In this document: positions 33,306-45,837 of the stretch, piece by piece
Layout of the letters: each line of letters opens with the position of its first letter
Numbering within the stretch: the stretch's first letter is position 1
NCBI GenBank assembly: GCA_019054805.1
Contig: JAHQIY010000005.1
Coordinates: 2,649,501-2,713,500 of the forward strand
DNA length: 64,000 nt
Direction: 5' to 3'
From: Brachionus manjavacas
Taxonomy: Eukaryota; Rotifera; Eurotatoria; Ploima; Brachionidae
Translations under genes and position numbers: made by a program
Notes under the pieces: generated by a model
Seen by the model: only the letters and a program-made list of their open reading frames with translations
The model's database searches: none
What the model was told of the DNA's origin: nothing

Positions 33306-36300
33306 CTAGAGTTTAATTCCTAAATCTTTTTTGACAATTTCCAAATCTTTTAGATCTTGGTTAACTATCTCGATCAACGATTTGAACGCCTTTTGTTGTT
33401 CTTTGAGTGATTTTTGAATTTCGTTCAAATTGTTCGCTCCAATTGTCTCGGCAAAATTACTGCTTGTTTTTAAAGGATTCGCTCGATTTGAATACTCAAA
33501 AGATTTTATAATGTCAATAAATTCATTTAATTTTTGGCGTTGAATTTCCTTGTTTATCGGTGAGTTTAATTCCATTTGAAATGAATCCAATACATTTAAT
33601 AGATACTTTTCATTCTCTTGTAGAGGCAAGCCAATTTTACGCCGAATTTCATAATTTATCATTACCTAGTTAAAAATTATTAAATTTGAATTTTGTTTTA
33701 GAAAAAAAAAGCTTATACGGGAATTTTTAATTCAATTTTTTAACTTTTTTATGAAAAAAAATCTTAAAGACACTGAGAATTTTCGAATTTTGAATGGAAA
33801 GTAAATTTTTGAGAAATCTTTAATTGAAACCAGAGCAATTTTTTTATAAATGTCTTATTTCGTTAAAAATAAAACCCAAGCTAATAATTGAAACAAACTC
33901 TGAATTTTATTTGCAATAATTAGTGTTGTTAATTTATTAAAAAAAAATTATCAAAATTTAATTAAAGTTTTTTCCAAACTCTTACTTCCTATATTTAGTG
34001 TGTTTTTAATGAGTAAAAAAGTTTTGCCTCTGTTATGGATGTAGATGGGAAAATAAAATATTTAGATTATTGATTTAAAAAAATTAAGTATAAAATGATA
34101 AAAAGAACAGAAGAAATGGAAAAAAAAACTTATTTTCTAAAAAAATTAATTTTAAACTTTAAGAAAAAAAGTTCTTCATTTTTTTACGTTTGGTTCTGTT
34201 TTTTTGCACTAAACTTCACAAAACCAGATTATTTTGATAATAAGTTATGTCAGTATATTTTTTCCATTTATTCAAAATTTTAATGTTATTTAAAAATTAA
34301 AACATTTTTGTAAATTTTTTTTTAATGTTAAATCATTTTTTAAAAAAATTTCAAAATATTTTAAAACTATCTTCAGGAAACCTTACAAAAGCGCTCATTT
34401 AATTAAGCACTCAAAAATAATTATTTGAAAAATTAATATTGCGAATCTATCACAATAAAAAATTTTAAATTTTATATATAATTTGAAATTATTTTTAATT
34501 ATAATTATTTTAATTGTTTTCAATTTAATTAAAATAAACTTCTAAACACAAGGTCATTTTTTTCATTGAAGATAATTTTTTTTATCTTCATATTTTTAAT
34601 TCTTTACTCTTGAACTATTAATTTGACATTTGAATCTTACGATAATTTAAATAGAAATATTTTTGTAATCAAACTTAAACTATAAAATTTAAAAATTCCC
34701 TTATAACAATATAAATCGAAATTAAATTTTATTTATAAATTAAAAAAATATGAACCTTTTTATTATTTTAAATGTTTAATATTAAATCTTCTGAAACCGG
34801 ATATTGATGGTTTATTTCATCAATAAGTAATTCAAAAATTAATTTTATCAAATTTTAAATAATATTTATCTGTTATGATTTTTTGTCAAAAATAATAAGT
34901 GTCAAAATAAAAAGCAGTCTTCAAAGGATTTCATCAATTCGAAAAATTATTTTTATAAAAAAGTGATTATAATAAAGGAATTTCTCTCTTAATTTATTTT
35001 AGAAATATTTCTTTATGCTCATTTTTAATTATTTATCAATTTTCTTCTAACAGAAACTTTTTAAGTCAAAAAATTCAAATACTAAAAACTTTCTTCTAAT
35101 TATGGTCACTTCTAATCTATAAAATATTACTAGATCAAATTAAATTTTACTTTTAGCATTCTTTGTTCTAAGTCTTCATTACGAGATTTAAATTGATCAA
35201 TTTTTGTCTTGAGTAATTTATTTCCTGAGTTTAATTTTTCAATTGATTCGGAAATGTAATTAAGACTGTCTTTTTGAGACGAATTTTCTTTCTCCTGCAA
35301 TTTGAATCGTTTGTTGATTTCTATGTTAAAAATAAATATTTTAATTTTAATAAAAACAAAGTTTTTAAAAATAACCTTGAAATCCATTTATTTGAACTGG
35401 CATTAATTTTTTAGGATTCGGATTATTTTTGTTAGCTTGGTCCCATAGACCAGGATTTAAACCAACTGGTGGATTTTCCAAATAATTTTTAATCTCTTCG
35501 TCAGATAGGCCGACCAGAGGATACATGTTCACAACATTTAGTTGTTCTAATTGCTGTTTAATAGTCTGAGAAGTTCTGAGTCCTCCTAAAGTAGGTGCTT
35601 CTTGTTTGTTCAAATGTTCGAATACTTTGAGAGAAGGAATCCGATTAAATTGGTCGCTCATTTGAGAAACTCGTTGCTTTACATAAAAAATCAGTTCGCA
35701 TTTATCTGTATCCAAAGGCTTAACTGATTCAACTACCACAGTTAGAGAAGCGTCAGAGTTAAAAATTTTATGAAGTCCATCGACTATATTTTTTTCATTA
35801 TTTTTTACATCATTTTCTTTTTTATTAAATTGTAAAGCAATAAGACCGTCCTCATTTTTGCTTGTTGGTTTACAGCTATAACCTATAGTTTTGAAACGAC
35901 AAAGCTGGTTGTCTTTAGTTACGTCGAGAGATGAGTTTTGATAAAACATTTTACCAAAGCCGTAAAAGGCCTGTAATTGATTCCATTTAGCCAAGACAGC
36001 GTCTCTTTCATCATTGAAAACTTGTGGATTTACTAAAGCAGTTAAAAATGCATCTTGTTGGACTATGGCTGTTTGGGCAGGTTGCGATGGGCCAGTAGTT
36101 AGATTTGGGGTGGTTGTCGAAAAGAAAGAAGTTGCGGGTTTTTGTTGAGTTGATCCGAAAAGTCCACCGCTTTGGGTTTGGGTTGATCCCCCGAAAAGAG
36201 AAGTAGAGGTAGATGGTTGAGTTGTTGAACCAAAACTAAATCCAGTCGACGGATTGGTAGAGGCAGAAGTACCAAATAATGAAGTTCCTGTGTTTGCTTT

Positions 36301-36623
36301 AATTAATAAGACGTGAATTAATAAAATTAAAAATAGATAATTAAAAAAATACCCGGCTTTGGGCCGAAACCACTAAATGTTGTATTCAAACCAGTTGATT
36401 GTTGAGCGCCTGTAGTGTTAGTTGGTTTACCAAAACCAAAAGATGTTGACCCTGGTGTAGTTGTCGATGATCCAAATAATCCAGATGATTGAGTGCTTGG
36501 CTGTGTTGTACTAGTATTTCCAAAAAGTCCAGATGATTGACTGGTTGGCTGGCTTGTGTTTGTGCTTCCAAAAAATCCGGTTGATCCAGTTGATGATGCG
36601 TTAAATGAAAAGGGTTTGTTCAT
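33306..36623 (-). CDS. NUP54: Nucleoporin Nup54
   Basis: Four exons on the minus strand: 36353-36623, 35376-36296, 35151-35320 and 33306-33665, phases 1, 1, 0, giving 573 residues. The N-terminal ~165 residues are an FG-repeat region (GLFG, FGFG, FFGS). Next comes the Nup54 alpha-beta domain (QLQAFYGFGKMFYQ, CRFKTIGYSCKP, DGLIALQFNKKE, LENPPVGLNPGLWDQA), matching human Nup54 block by block. Exons 3-4 encode the coiled coil (KVMINYEIRRKIGLPL matches human VLIKQEIQRKSG; KSLKEQQKAFKSLI matches KQHLKQQQEGLSHLI). Nup54 forms the Nup62-Nup58-Nup54 central channel complex of the nuclear pore. Introns 1 and 2 are about 55 bp. Intron 3 is 1485 bp (33666-35150) and splits the coiled coil. The last exon looks like a separate small gene if intron 3 is missed. 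Confidence 0.93.
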
Positions 36624-37179
36624 TTTATAATTATTTTAAAAAATAAATTTCACAATTAATGCGGAAGGTTTTCTTTTTTATTTAAAAAAATCAGTCAAAT
36701 TTAGAAATTAAAAAGCAAATAGAAATTTATTATAGTACATGTTTTTTTGGAAAATGATACTACCATATTTTAATTTTTCTTTTCAAATTAAACTATACTT
36801 TTTTACTCAAAATTTTTTTAAAAGCAATACAAAAATAAATTCTTTTAATTTTTCAACAAAATTTACATTTAAGTTTTAACAAATGTTAAAATAGTCATCA
36901 GATTCTGTTATGTTATAAAAATATTAATCGATTATCTTATTAACTTCAACTCATGAATTTTAATGTCTTTTATTATAAAATGTTTAATTAAAAACTCTAG
37001 AAAAAAAATAGCTTTTTGCTGACATAAAATTGATTGAATTTTTTAAATGATTTGAACTTTCCTAAAATAATATTCATCAATTGTCAGGAGATTTACTATT
37101 CTATTTAAAATCAAAATCGAAGTAATCGAAATTTGTGTCAAATTTCTATAATTCTTTTTGAAAACAAAAAATTCAAAAT
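36624..37179. other. AT-rich upstream region of Nup54
   Basis: Contains the presumed promoter. No clear TATA box or repeat recognised. Confidence 0.4.
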
Positions 37180-37480
37180 TAATTAATCTAGTAATGGCAT
37201 TTTCCAATTATACAAAGACAGTAGAGTGGTCAGATTGTGGCAGTTCTTCTAAAATTTAGATACATTCAAATCAGTCACTCAACTAATTTCTTATATTGAA
37301 ATAGCATCTATATCTCTTTGCAAAAGGAAGTTGTCGCCATATTGATAAAACAACTGCTTTTATTTTCATATCATCAACACATACCTTGGTTTGATTACTT
37401 GAAGACTCAACTAAGTGAGAATAGTAAACTTAAGTGGTCAAACATTTAGATTCTTGCGAAAAACCACTAGTTTAATTAAG
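37180..37480 (-). mobile_element. Decayed LINE reverse-transcriptase fragment
   Basis: The minus strand shows VCVDDMKIKA (the FADDTK catalytic block) and, after a frame change, LLQRDIDAIS followed by LNVSK (the LQxDIDxLxxW...LNxxKC block). Stops interrupt both frames. It is an old fragment with no recognisable ends. Confidence 0.5.
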
Positions 37481-38309
37481 CCATAGTGTGATTCGTAAAA
37501 AAAATATTCTCGGTCTCAAATAAGATAATTTTTACAAGTCAAATATTTTACCTTCAATTTCTACTTGAAGAATAATAATTATATGAAAATTTATAAAAAG
37601 CTCTGCTGGAATATTTTAGTAAAAATTTGGAATTTTTCCGAAAATTTTGATATTTATTAAATAATAATTTTAAAAAAATTAAGAAGCATAAAATTTGTGT
37701 TTTCTAGGTTTATTTAAAAATCAAATATATTCTTATAAAAGATTAGAATTAAAATCTTATCTTCCTTCAAAATTGATTTATTTTATTAATGATATTATGA
37801 TTTATTTTCTTTTACTTTAAATTTGTCAAATTTTTTCTCTATTCTTTAAATTTTTTTGCTTGATAACTTAATATAGTACGATTTTGAAAGTTTAGCTTTC
37901 CTTTTTTGAATAATTAAGGTTTTATTTTTGCATGAATAATGAAACTTTTAAGTCAAACTTGTGACCAGATTTTAAAGGTATAAAGTGTTTAAAAAATATA
38001 ATGTTTTATGTAAATTTTAAGCAAATTTTGAGTAACTTCACAAATCTCGCATGAATTTAAAAAAAACCTTTATTTTATAAGTTTTAATAAAAGAAAAAAT
38101 ACTAATATGATGAATATTTGTAAATCCTTTTACCTGATTACCGATATTAAATTAAAACATCTTTTTTTTTTAATTTTCTTTTTTTTATTTAAAATTTTCT
38201 ACCTACACAGACATAAGTTTTTTTAGCGCACACTGAAAATATATATTTTTTGTAAAGAAATTGATAGGCGTTCTAAGTCGATGTCGAACCACAAACCTTT
38301 TGCTTTCGC

Positions 38310-38677
38310 TTAACATCGAAGACACCAGAAAGTTCCTCGAAAATCAAAAGGTTGAGTTCATACTCAGACTAATAGAAAACAAATGCACCAAAAATTTACT
38401 CTAAGAAAACCTTGAGAGTGATGTAATAAAAAGCATATGGGCTAGCACAACACATATATTTGAAGAAAACTCTAAAACCCTTGAAGAAATCGCCATGTTG
38501 TGTAAAGCCACTAATTTCCTATACAAGCTTGAAATGGAAGCCGCAAAGCGAGACAACAATCTGATCAAAAATATCAAAAGAATACTCAGCAAAAGCAATC
38601 AAGATAGCATTCAAAAAGACTTATTTGAGCTGATAGAATTTGACAATCAAGCAATATTAAATAAAAATACTTTTTGA
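38310..38677 (+). pseudogene. Unrecognised coding remnant
   Basis: The plus strand shows a peptide-like, Lys/Glu-rich sequence: NIEDTRKFLENQKVEFILRL, then after one in-frame TAA ESDVIKSIWASTTHIFEENS, and on to FELIEFDNQAILNKNTF and a TGA at 38675-38677. Its base composition is clearly GC-richer than the flanks. It may be a decayed gene or part of a mobile-element protein (Gag- or ORF1-like). No family recognised. The segment from 38495 would also read as a 60-residue ORF of its own. Confidence 0.4.
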
Positions 38678-38747
38678 TTCTAATGTCCCTTCTGTAAAAA
38701 ATTTGGTTTTTGAAAATTTATTAACTATGCAAAACCTAAAAACTAGG

Positions 38748-38805
38748 GATGCACCTTATTTGACCGTACACCCAAAACAGTGGTCGGTTTAGCGGCCTTT
38801 TATTA
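38748..38805 (+). repeat. Possible lone hAT terminus
   Basis: TAGGGATGCACC resembles the TAGGGATG-type ends of hAT elements and is followed by CCG/CGG-rich DNA like the arms of the element at 8582-9070. No inverted partner was found. Confidence 0.35.
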
Positions 38806-38928
38806 TTAATTAAATAAATAAATACAAATATTTTTTAGTCTAAAATAAGGGGCAATATTATTATTTTGTTATTTTAAATTTTATTTTGTATTTAATAATA
38901 AGCAACAAAAAATATTTAATATTTTAAT

Positions 38929-40581
38929 TTAAAGTGTAATATCGCTTTTGTTCTTAAATAGATCTTTTGTTGAACTATTTTCCAACTCCTCCAAACTTCT
39001 GAGTCGTGATCTCTTAGATTCTAAATTAATATCATATAGCGCTTTATTCATTGAAGCCTTAGCCATTGATTTAAAGTCATAAAATTTTTCTGAAGAGAAA
39101 AGATTTTTTTTTTCCAAATCCATCAAATTGCTCAAAATATCACCGTCATTGGCAAAGTTTTCCCAATCAACATCTTCACTTTTACGGCTTGAAAAATCAT
39201 CCACTTGTTCTTCATAATCTTGTTTTTCTAAATTAAGAACCTCGTTTTCCAAATCAAAATTGGTGTTTAAATCGTCTACAACATTTATTATTTTATCCAA
39301 ATCATGATGCATTTTTGAATACTCGTTCAAGTTTTCTTCCAAGCAGTCTAATATTAGAAAATATTTTTCCATTCTTTCTAAACTCAAATCTTCCAAATAG
39401 CTAGTTAGAATGGGTATTTTGATATTTGAATTGAATTCTCGTTCTAAATTTTCATTAATAAAATACTTAGATTCTTCGTCATTCTGTATTGGATCTTTCT
39501 TTTCCTCATCTTTTAGCGCTTGTTGCATATTAGTCACAACCACAGCCACAATCAAGTTGGTTAAGATAAATGCGAATAAAATAATTAGTATAATAACAAA
39601 AAACTTCCATGTTATTTCCATATAAAAATCATTAGGGTCTGTAATGGCATTAAACAAGTCGCTTAGTCCTTCTCTAGTTGAGCAATAAAATATTGAGAGC
39701 ATTCCGGTGTCCAAATCTTTGAAGTAATCATTTACTTTACTAGAGAAAAAATTGCACCCAAAGAGACTAAACATAATCATGCTAAGCAATATTAAGGCTA
39801 CAATATTAATCACGTCATAGATAGACTTAAAAAAAGTGTTTATTATTAGCTGCATTTTGCTAAGTATATGAAGAGAGCGCAGACTTCTTAGGGCTCTTAG
39901 AACTCTAAATATTCGGAATAAGCGACTGGCACTAAAGGATTTTGAATATTCGAGGTCTGTTAGCAAAGAAATTAAGCCGATAAATAGCAAGAAAAAGTCA
40001 AAAATATTCCATAAATTGTAAAAATATATTTTAAAATTGTAGGATATTTTGAGAATGAATTCTACTAGAAAGACCGCATTAGAAAAACTGTCCAAAAATT
40101 CTAGGACTGATTGGTACTCTTTTTTAAGATAACTATCAGTTTGTACCCCAAGCATTATTGAGTTAAGACAAATAACTGATGTAAGAAAAATCTGAAAAGG
40201 TAGACTATAAATAAAACTACAAAGAATATGCTGCTTTTTCGGTATTTGATATAACAGGATATCTTGAATATTATGTACTTTATTTGATTTAAAAGAACTT
40301 AAATTTAGAAGATTGGTTTCAAAAATGTTTGAGCATTTGTTTTGCTCACTAGTGTCCTCTAATTCATCACGGTGTAAAAAATTAAAAATTTTTTTATAGT
40401 GATAAGAGAGGTTGTGTCTGTGTTCGATTCTACTAGAGCTTGGATTTAGACTATTTGGTTGTTCAGCAATCCATGCTTGTTGACTAATTAGCTTTTTTGT
40501 TTCTAGATCTCTTTCAAGATCTTGTACTTTTCGCCTGAACAAATTTGACTCGTGTCTATTGCTCATTTTTATAATTACCAT
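38929..40581 (-). CDS. CatSper-like single-domain voltage-gated cation channel
   Basis: Single exon, 550 residues (a second ATG five codons in is equally likely as start). It has one six-helix domain: S1 about 121-146, S2 163-183, S3 191-209, S4 218-243 with Arg at every third position (R220, R223, R226, R229, R232, R235), S5 252-279, pore about 294-315, S6 326-353. One domain of the Ca/Na-channel type without K-channel GYG is the CatSper layout. CatSper subunits assemble as a heterotetramer in the sperm flagellum. The pore reads CSTREGLSDLF where CatSpers usually have TxDGW or TxDDW, so an acidic residue is kept as Glu304 and the Trp is replaced by Leu. The 190-residue C-terminus is acidic and probably coiled. 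The subunit number cannot be assigned. Confidence 0.75.
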   Translation of the reverse strand: MVIIKMSNRHESNLFRRKVQDLERDLETKKLISQQAWIAEQPNSLNPSSSRIEHRHNLSYHYKKIFNFLHRDELEDTSEQNKCSNIFETNLLNLSSFKSNKVHNIQDILLYQIPKKQHILCSFIYSLPFQIFLTSVICLNSIMLGVQTDSYLKKEYQSVLEFLDSFSNAVFLVEFILKISYNFKIYFYNLWNIFDFFLLFIGLISLLTDLEYSKSFSASRLFRIFRVLRALRSLRSLHILSKMQLIINTFFKSIYDVINIVALILLSMIMFSLFGCNFFSSKVNDYFKDLDTGMLSIFYCSTREGLSDLFNAITDPNDFYMEITWKFFVIILIILFAFILTNLIVAVVVTNMQQALKDEEKKDPIQNDEESKYFINENLEREFNSNIKIPILTSYLEDLSLERMEKYFLILDCLEENLNEYSKMHHDLDKIINVVDDLNTNFDLENEVLNLEKQDYEEQVDDFSSRKSEDVDWENFANDGDILSNLMDLEKKNLFSSEKFYDFKSMAKASMNKALYDINLESKRSRLRSLEELENSSTKDLFKNKSDITL

Positions 40582-42744
40582 TTTAAAAAAAATAAGTCAA
40601 TTTCTTTTTTGAATAAAGCGCTATAATTTTTAATTGATTTGGTCGAATTTTTTAGGTTAAGATATTTAATTAAAAATTTTAGCTTAGAAGTTTAATCAGA
40701 ACCTGCTTAAGTTGCTTGTAATTTCATTTTTATTAAATCATTTAAATGACCAACCTTTTGCAAAGATTCAAACAAAAATTTAATTTTACAAGTATTTTTA
40801 TTTAATTCAATCATCAAAATTAATTTAAAAAAAAAAAATCAATTTTATTTATTTATATCGAGCTATAGCTCCTTAATTTACAAATATTAATTTAATTTAA
40901 ATTTAAAAAATAATATTAATGAAAATAAGACAAATAAATTCCATTATCGCATTTATGGTTCTAAAGGATTGAATATCTCACTTTATAGTGAAAAATTCAT
41001 CCAAAAAAAATTTCAAAATTATCAAAACAAAATAAAAGTTTGAATTAAATTGCAAGATTGATTTGATAAATTAAACTTGCATGATAGGTAAAATAAAATT
41101 CATCGAAATAGGTTTTTTTTAAAAAAAAAATTTTTGCTATGTTTCAATATATTTTATATTATTAATTTCTGTTTAAAATATTATTACGAAATATTTTAAA
41201 CAGAAATTTTTTATAATTCAAATAATTTAATCTTTTATTTAGATATTAAGTTTTTTAAGCAAAAATAAAGAGTCTGATTATGATTGTGCTGTATCTTTAT
41301 TAAGAATTGTTATATATTAATCAATTTAATAAGAGAAATTTTAATTAAAAATGATGGAGCATCAAATACCAAGTAAAGTTAGTTAAAATCAATTTTCAAA
41401 TTGAAATATGTGAAATTTTTCAATTTCAAATTTTCAAGAAATTTTTTATTAAATATGAAATAACAAATTTTTGTTTCTTTTTTATCATTATTTTTTAGCA
41501 TATAAATCCTTTTTATCATTTGATAGCATGGTATTAGCGAAGCAGATTCAATGATGATGAAATCTCAACATAAGTTAACTCTATCAAAAAACGCCAAAGA
41601 TCTTGAATTTATTTGACATTTTTTTTTAAACAATTTATGAAAAATTTTGAAAATTTATGATTTTTTACTTTCGTAAATTAACCAAAATTTTTGAAAAAAT
41701 AAAAAGCGGAATATCACTGTACTTCCTTTAATTTTTTTTTGAGTTTTTAAAAATCTATCCTCAAATTATTTTTTTAAAATTTTTGATAATTTTTTATTCC
41801 TTTTGAATTATCATTATTAGATGGTAAGTTTCTAAAATTAACATGAGTTGATACATTCTTTTCAATTGACATCAATACTAGCATCTTGGCTAGTCCGCTA
41901 ATTTTCAGATATCAAAAATTTGCTTTTCAATAAAATTCCGATTATTTTACAACAAATGATTGACTTTATTTTGTTTATCTACAATTTGTACAAAACCAAT
42001 TTAAAATTTTTAATTAAATAATTCAATTTAATTTGAAAAACAATAAATTTAAAACATAGCCAGTATCGTGAGATTTATTCTTAAAGGAAATAAAAAGAAC
42101 TATCTGCTAAATAAAGCTTCTAATCGCTTTTTTTTAAATTAAATTTTTGCTTAAATTCCTATTCGCGTGTGCTATCTGTTATTAATTTAAAAAAAAACCT
42201 AATCCCAAATGATAGCGTTAAGCGGTCAAAATAATTAATGAGCTCAATTTCGAAATCTTAAAAGTCGGATTCTAAGTTCCACAACAACAAACTATTCTAA
42301 GAGTTACATAACTGATATGAAACTTGAAAAAATTAAACAAACATTCGCGATTTGTAATTTAACAACTAAAAATTTAAAAGGTTTATTAAGAACTTATAAA
42401 AAATTTGTTTCTACTCTACGTATTTATTTAATCATGCCAAAAACTAATACCGTTGATGAAATGTCTTGTAAACATGAAACCAAAGTCATCAAGAATCTAC
42501 AATAATTTAACTGAATTTTTTTACTTTTATTTACAAGTGGCTTATTTTGAAATTGAATATTATTTAATTTTTTTCAAAGTCTTATTATTTAATCACAATG
42601 AATAAACTAATAAATTTCGGTTATTTAAACTTAAAGACTTAGAGCCGATTGAGTTTTAATTCAAAATTTAGAACTAAACAAAACACCTTTTAGGCGATTT
42701 AAGACGGTTGTTAGTTTTTGAGAGGGTCTCTTTTCGGAAAAACA
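40582..42744. other. Divergent intergenic region between the channel and coiled-coil genes
   Basis: 2.2 kb, AT-rich, presumably containing both promoters. It holds a perfect 19-bp hairpin at 41164-41208. A plus-strand frame at 42317-42505 has no recognisable features and is not called. Confidence 0.5.
41164..41208. repeat. Perfect 19-bp inverted repeat with 7-nt loop
   Basis: AATTTCTGTTTAAAATATT, a 7-base loop ATTACGA, and the exact inverse. The stem is too short for a typical pre-miRNA and no partner element is seen. Confidence 0.7.
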
Positions 42745-44546
42745 ATGTCCTCTTTAATAATGGAGACTTCGAAAGCCAATTTTAATGATTTTGAGAAAAA
42801 TTTAAATTACAATTTCACCACTACGAGCATTAACAAAAATTTTGTCGACGATTCCTCAATGGAGAAAAAATTTTATCAATTTAGAAAGCTCTTTCAGAGT
42901 CTAGAAGTAATTACGATAATTAAATAAAATATAAATAAATATTTTTAAAGGATATTGAAAGCAACCTTGGACAGTTAAATGAACGAAACTCAAGATATAA
43001 TGCTAAATGTTCCCAAGAAAACATTGTATCCTCAAATACCAGGTAATCTTGGAATATAATTTTTTTGTTATCTAAATAGTTGGCTAGATCCGAAAGCTGT
43101 GATTACTCTAGGGAAAAAAATCCATTCTATTCTGCTTCGATGAAGAGCGTAAAATTCAAAGACGTGGACCGACTTTCACCAATTTGTCAAATAAACAGCG
43201 AAAACATAACCAAAGAAATCAGTGAGTTAAAGTCAAAAATAAATTGTATTCGTGAGTCAAATTCAAGTATTAAAATAACTAAAAATCAACTTCAAAATCA
43301 AATCGAAAACTTGCAAGACAATATTTCAAAATCCTTCAAGGTAAACTAGTTAAATTGAATTATTTTCTCATTCAACTATTTAGCCCCAAGAAGTCCGGAA
43401 CAATGACCAATTCTTTCGAGAGGATAGACAGTCAATTTTTTGAAATAAACAAAATTTTAAATGACTTAAATGAGTCTAAAGCATTGCTAAGAAAGACCAG
43501 AATTAGGCAGAACGATGCGACAGAATCCATGAGTCCAACTCATAAGCAAAATCAACCAGTTGCGCTGACAGTCAAGCTTGTATGATAAAAATAAATTAAT
43601 TTTCAAGAATTTTAATTTTTTTTTAAAGAATGCAGAATCCGAAAAATCTGAAAATTTCGATTTCGAAAAATTAATGACCGAATTGGAGCACTGTCGGTGC
43701 GAAAATTTAAAACTCAAGTCTAAACTTTCCACTATTGAGATCAAAAACGAAAAGGATGAATTTTTAAAGAAAATGTCATCGAGTTGTTTGTTCAACGATG
43801 TTCCTAACCATGCCGAGACTCAGATTCTCAAAGAAAATTTAGATCATTTAAGCAACGAAAATTCATCTTTAAAATCAGAGCTTGATCAGATAAAAAATTT
43901 TAATAAAAATGAATTGGCTAGAATCCGCGATGAGTTCGATATCCTCAAGGACTCGCATTTTAATGAAATTAAGCTGAAATCAAAGACAAATAGAGATCTT
44001 CAATCGGAAATTTCCAGCTTAAAATCAAAGCTAAAACAAGAAGAAACTGCAAAAGAAAAGATGAGAGCTAATTTCGAACAAGAAATGGATTCAGCCAAGG
44101 TAAGATTCGAAACAGAACTTAATAGACAAAATAGTCTAATGCAATCGAAATATGATGATATGCTCAAAGAAATGGAAAATTTTAACAAACTAGTAAACCA
44201 GTTACAAAACGATAAATATGATTTAATAAATATAATCAAAAAAGATCGAGCCAAAAAAAAGGGCATTTTGACTGAAAAGTGCACCACTACTACAACCACA
44301 AAATTGAGTCAAAACATAAATAAAGCTTCACAAATGACTAGTTCTCTGAACGACTTTTGTGAATCGACAATACTAAGTTTAAATAATGGAGAAAAGCTTA
44401 ATTTAAAGGAAACAAAAAAGGATACACTACATTCAAGTACAGTTATTTATGATACTAGCAATCATAGTCGTAACCTACCGGTCAGATACGTTACTTCTTA
44501 TAATTTGTGTCCTTCAAGAAAATTTTTTGAAACTAATGCTATTTAA
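42745..44546 (+). CDS. Unrecognised coiled-coil protein, five exons
   Basis: Exons 42745-42906, 42951-43042, 43088-43340, 43391-43579 and 43629-44546 join in frame (phases 0, 2, 0, 0) across GT-AG introns of 44-50 bp to give 537 residues. Two acceptors are fixed only by phase: GGCTAG|ATCC (43087) and CCCAAG|AAGTCC (43390), each a few bases past a nearer AG that would break the frame. The N-terminal half is Ser/Asn-rich with short coils (ISELKSKINCIRESNSSIKI). Residues about 250-430 are a long coiled coil (LKSELDQIKNFNKNELARIR and following). The tail is Thr/Ser-rich and probably unstructured. No family is recognised; a cytoskeletal or centrosomal role would be a guess. ATG at 42745 is the first in-frame ATG after the upstream AT-rich leader. 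Confidence 0.75.
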
Positions 44547-45837
44547 AGAAACACAATGCTTTAAATTATTCTTTATTTTTAAAATAAAATTTCTTAAATT
44601 CGATTTTACTTGATCAAGATATTATATTTATCACTAACTTTGACAATTCTCAATTTTATTTATTATGCTTAAATTTTTTTTTTTAAACCTAATTTAATTT
44701 TCATTAAAATGAAAGGATTCCTTTTTTTTTAATAGAGTAGTTTTTTTAGCATTAGATACTGCGAGTCTTTTTGTGTTAAGCTCATAGAAGCCACGGTAGT
44801 AAATTTGAATGTTTAAAAAATATTTGTGAATGCATCAATGACTTTTGGTGAATTATCCTGGATTTTATGAGTCTTTAATGACTAATAATTTCTGATTATA
44901 TCACCGAAATAACTTAAAAATATGAAATTTTTCAATTTTCCTTAACTAATTTAATTTGCTCTAAAATGAAAATTTATTTTGAAATTTCTTTATGTCAGTC
45001 ACTGTCAATCTGTAAAATGACTTGGTAATTTTTATTCATTAATTTTTTTTCTGTATTGAGCTAATTCTCCTTCAAATAAAAGGTCCGGCAAAATTTTACA
45101 GCCTTTGATAGTTTTTTTACACCTCAAGATAGAATCTGTAAAATGTCGTGCAAACTTGTGCATTTTTCACTATATTAAGAACGATTTGAATAAGGTGAGC
45201 TAATACTTTGCACAGCTATTGCAGAAAAAAATCTTGTTTTTTTAATTCCATTCATAGAAAAAAAAATTAATTTTTTTAATTTAAAAAAATGGTATTTCTT
45301 GAAATCAGCTTTTCAAGTATCTCGTAATTGTACACTCGCCAGTATAAAAGTAATTTAATAATCCCTAACTGTTTCCAACGGGAATTTATCATATTATAGT
45401 CTCCGTATAGTCTTTCATGTATATTCCAAAATTTGATACAAAATTTTGGTCGTGATTTTAATTCCTAATTTTCAAAATTTTCATTTAATTTTTCCATTTC
45501 AAATTCAATATTATTTACAAATAAAATATAAATTTGCTTACAAATGTTTAAACATGCTATTTTAAATTTTTTCTAGATTTAATTGCTATTTTGATAATGT
45601 TAATATAGTTGTTTTATTTTGAGAAATGCTCTTTTGATTCACAGCCGTGTCAAACAGAAACCACTCGGACTGCTTATTGTTTATTTATTTCAATTCTTCT
45701 TTTGTATTTCAACTGATTTTAATTTAATTAAACCTAACTTTAAAAAAATTATTTATTTTTTTTATAAAATAAATTCTATTCTAGACCAAACATGGTAGAA
45801 GTTAAAAGTCTAAAGGATGATATATTAAGGAATAATT
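44547..45837. other. AT-rich intergenic region
   Basis: Holds the 3' flank of the coiled-coil gene (AATAAA-like run near 44580). No coding or repeat signal recognised. Confidence 0.45.

Noticed and set aside
33306-33665. Separate small gene of 118 residues next to Topors
   Set aside because: It matches the C-terminal coiled coil of Nup54 and joins exon 3 in phase with a good acceptor, so it is the last Nup54 exon.
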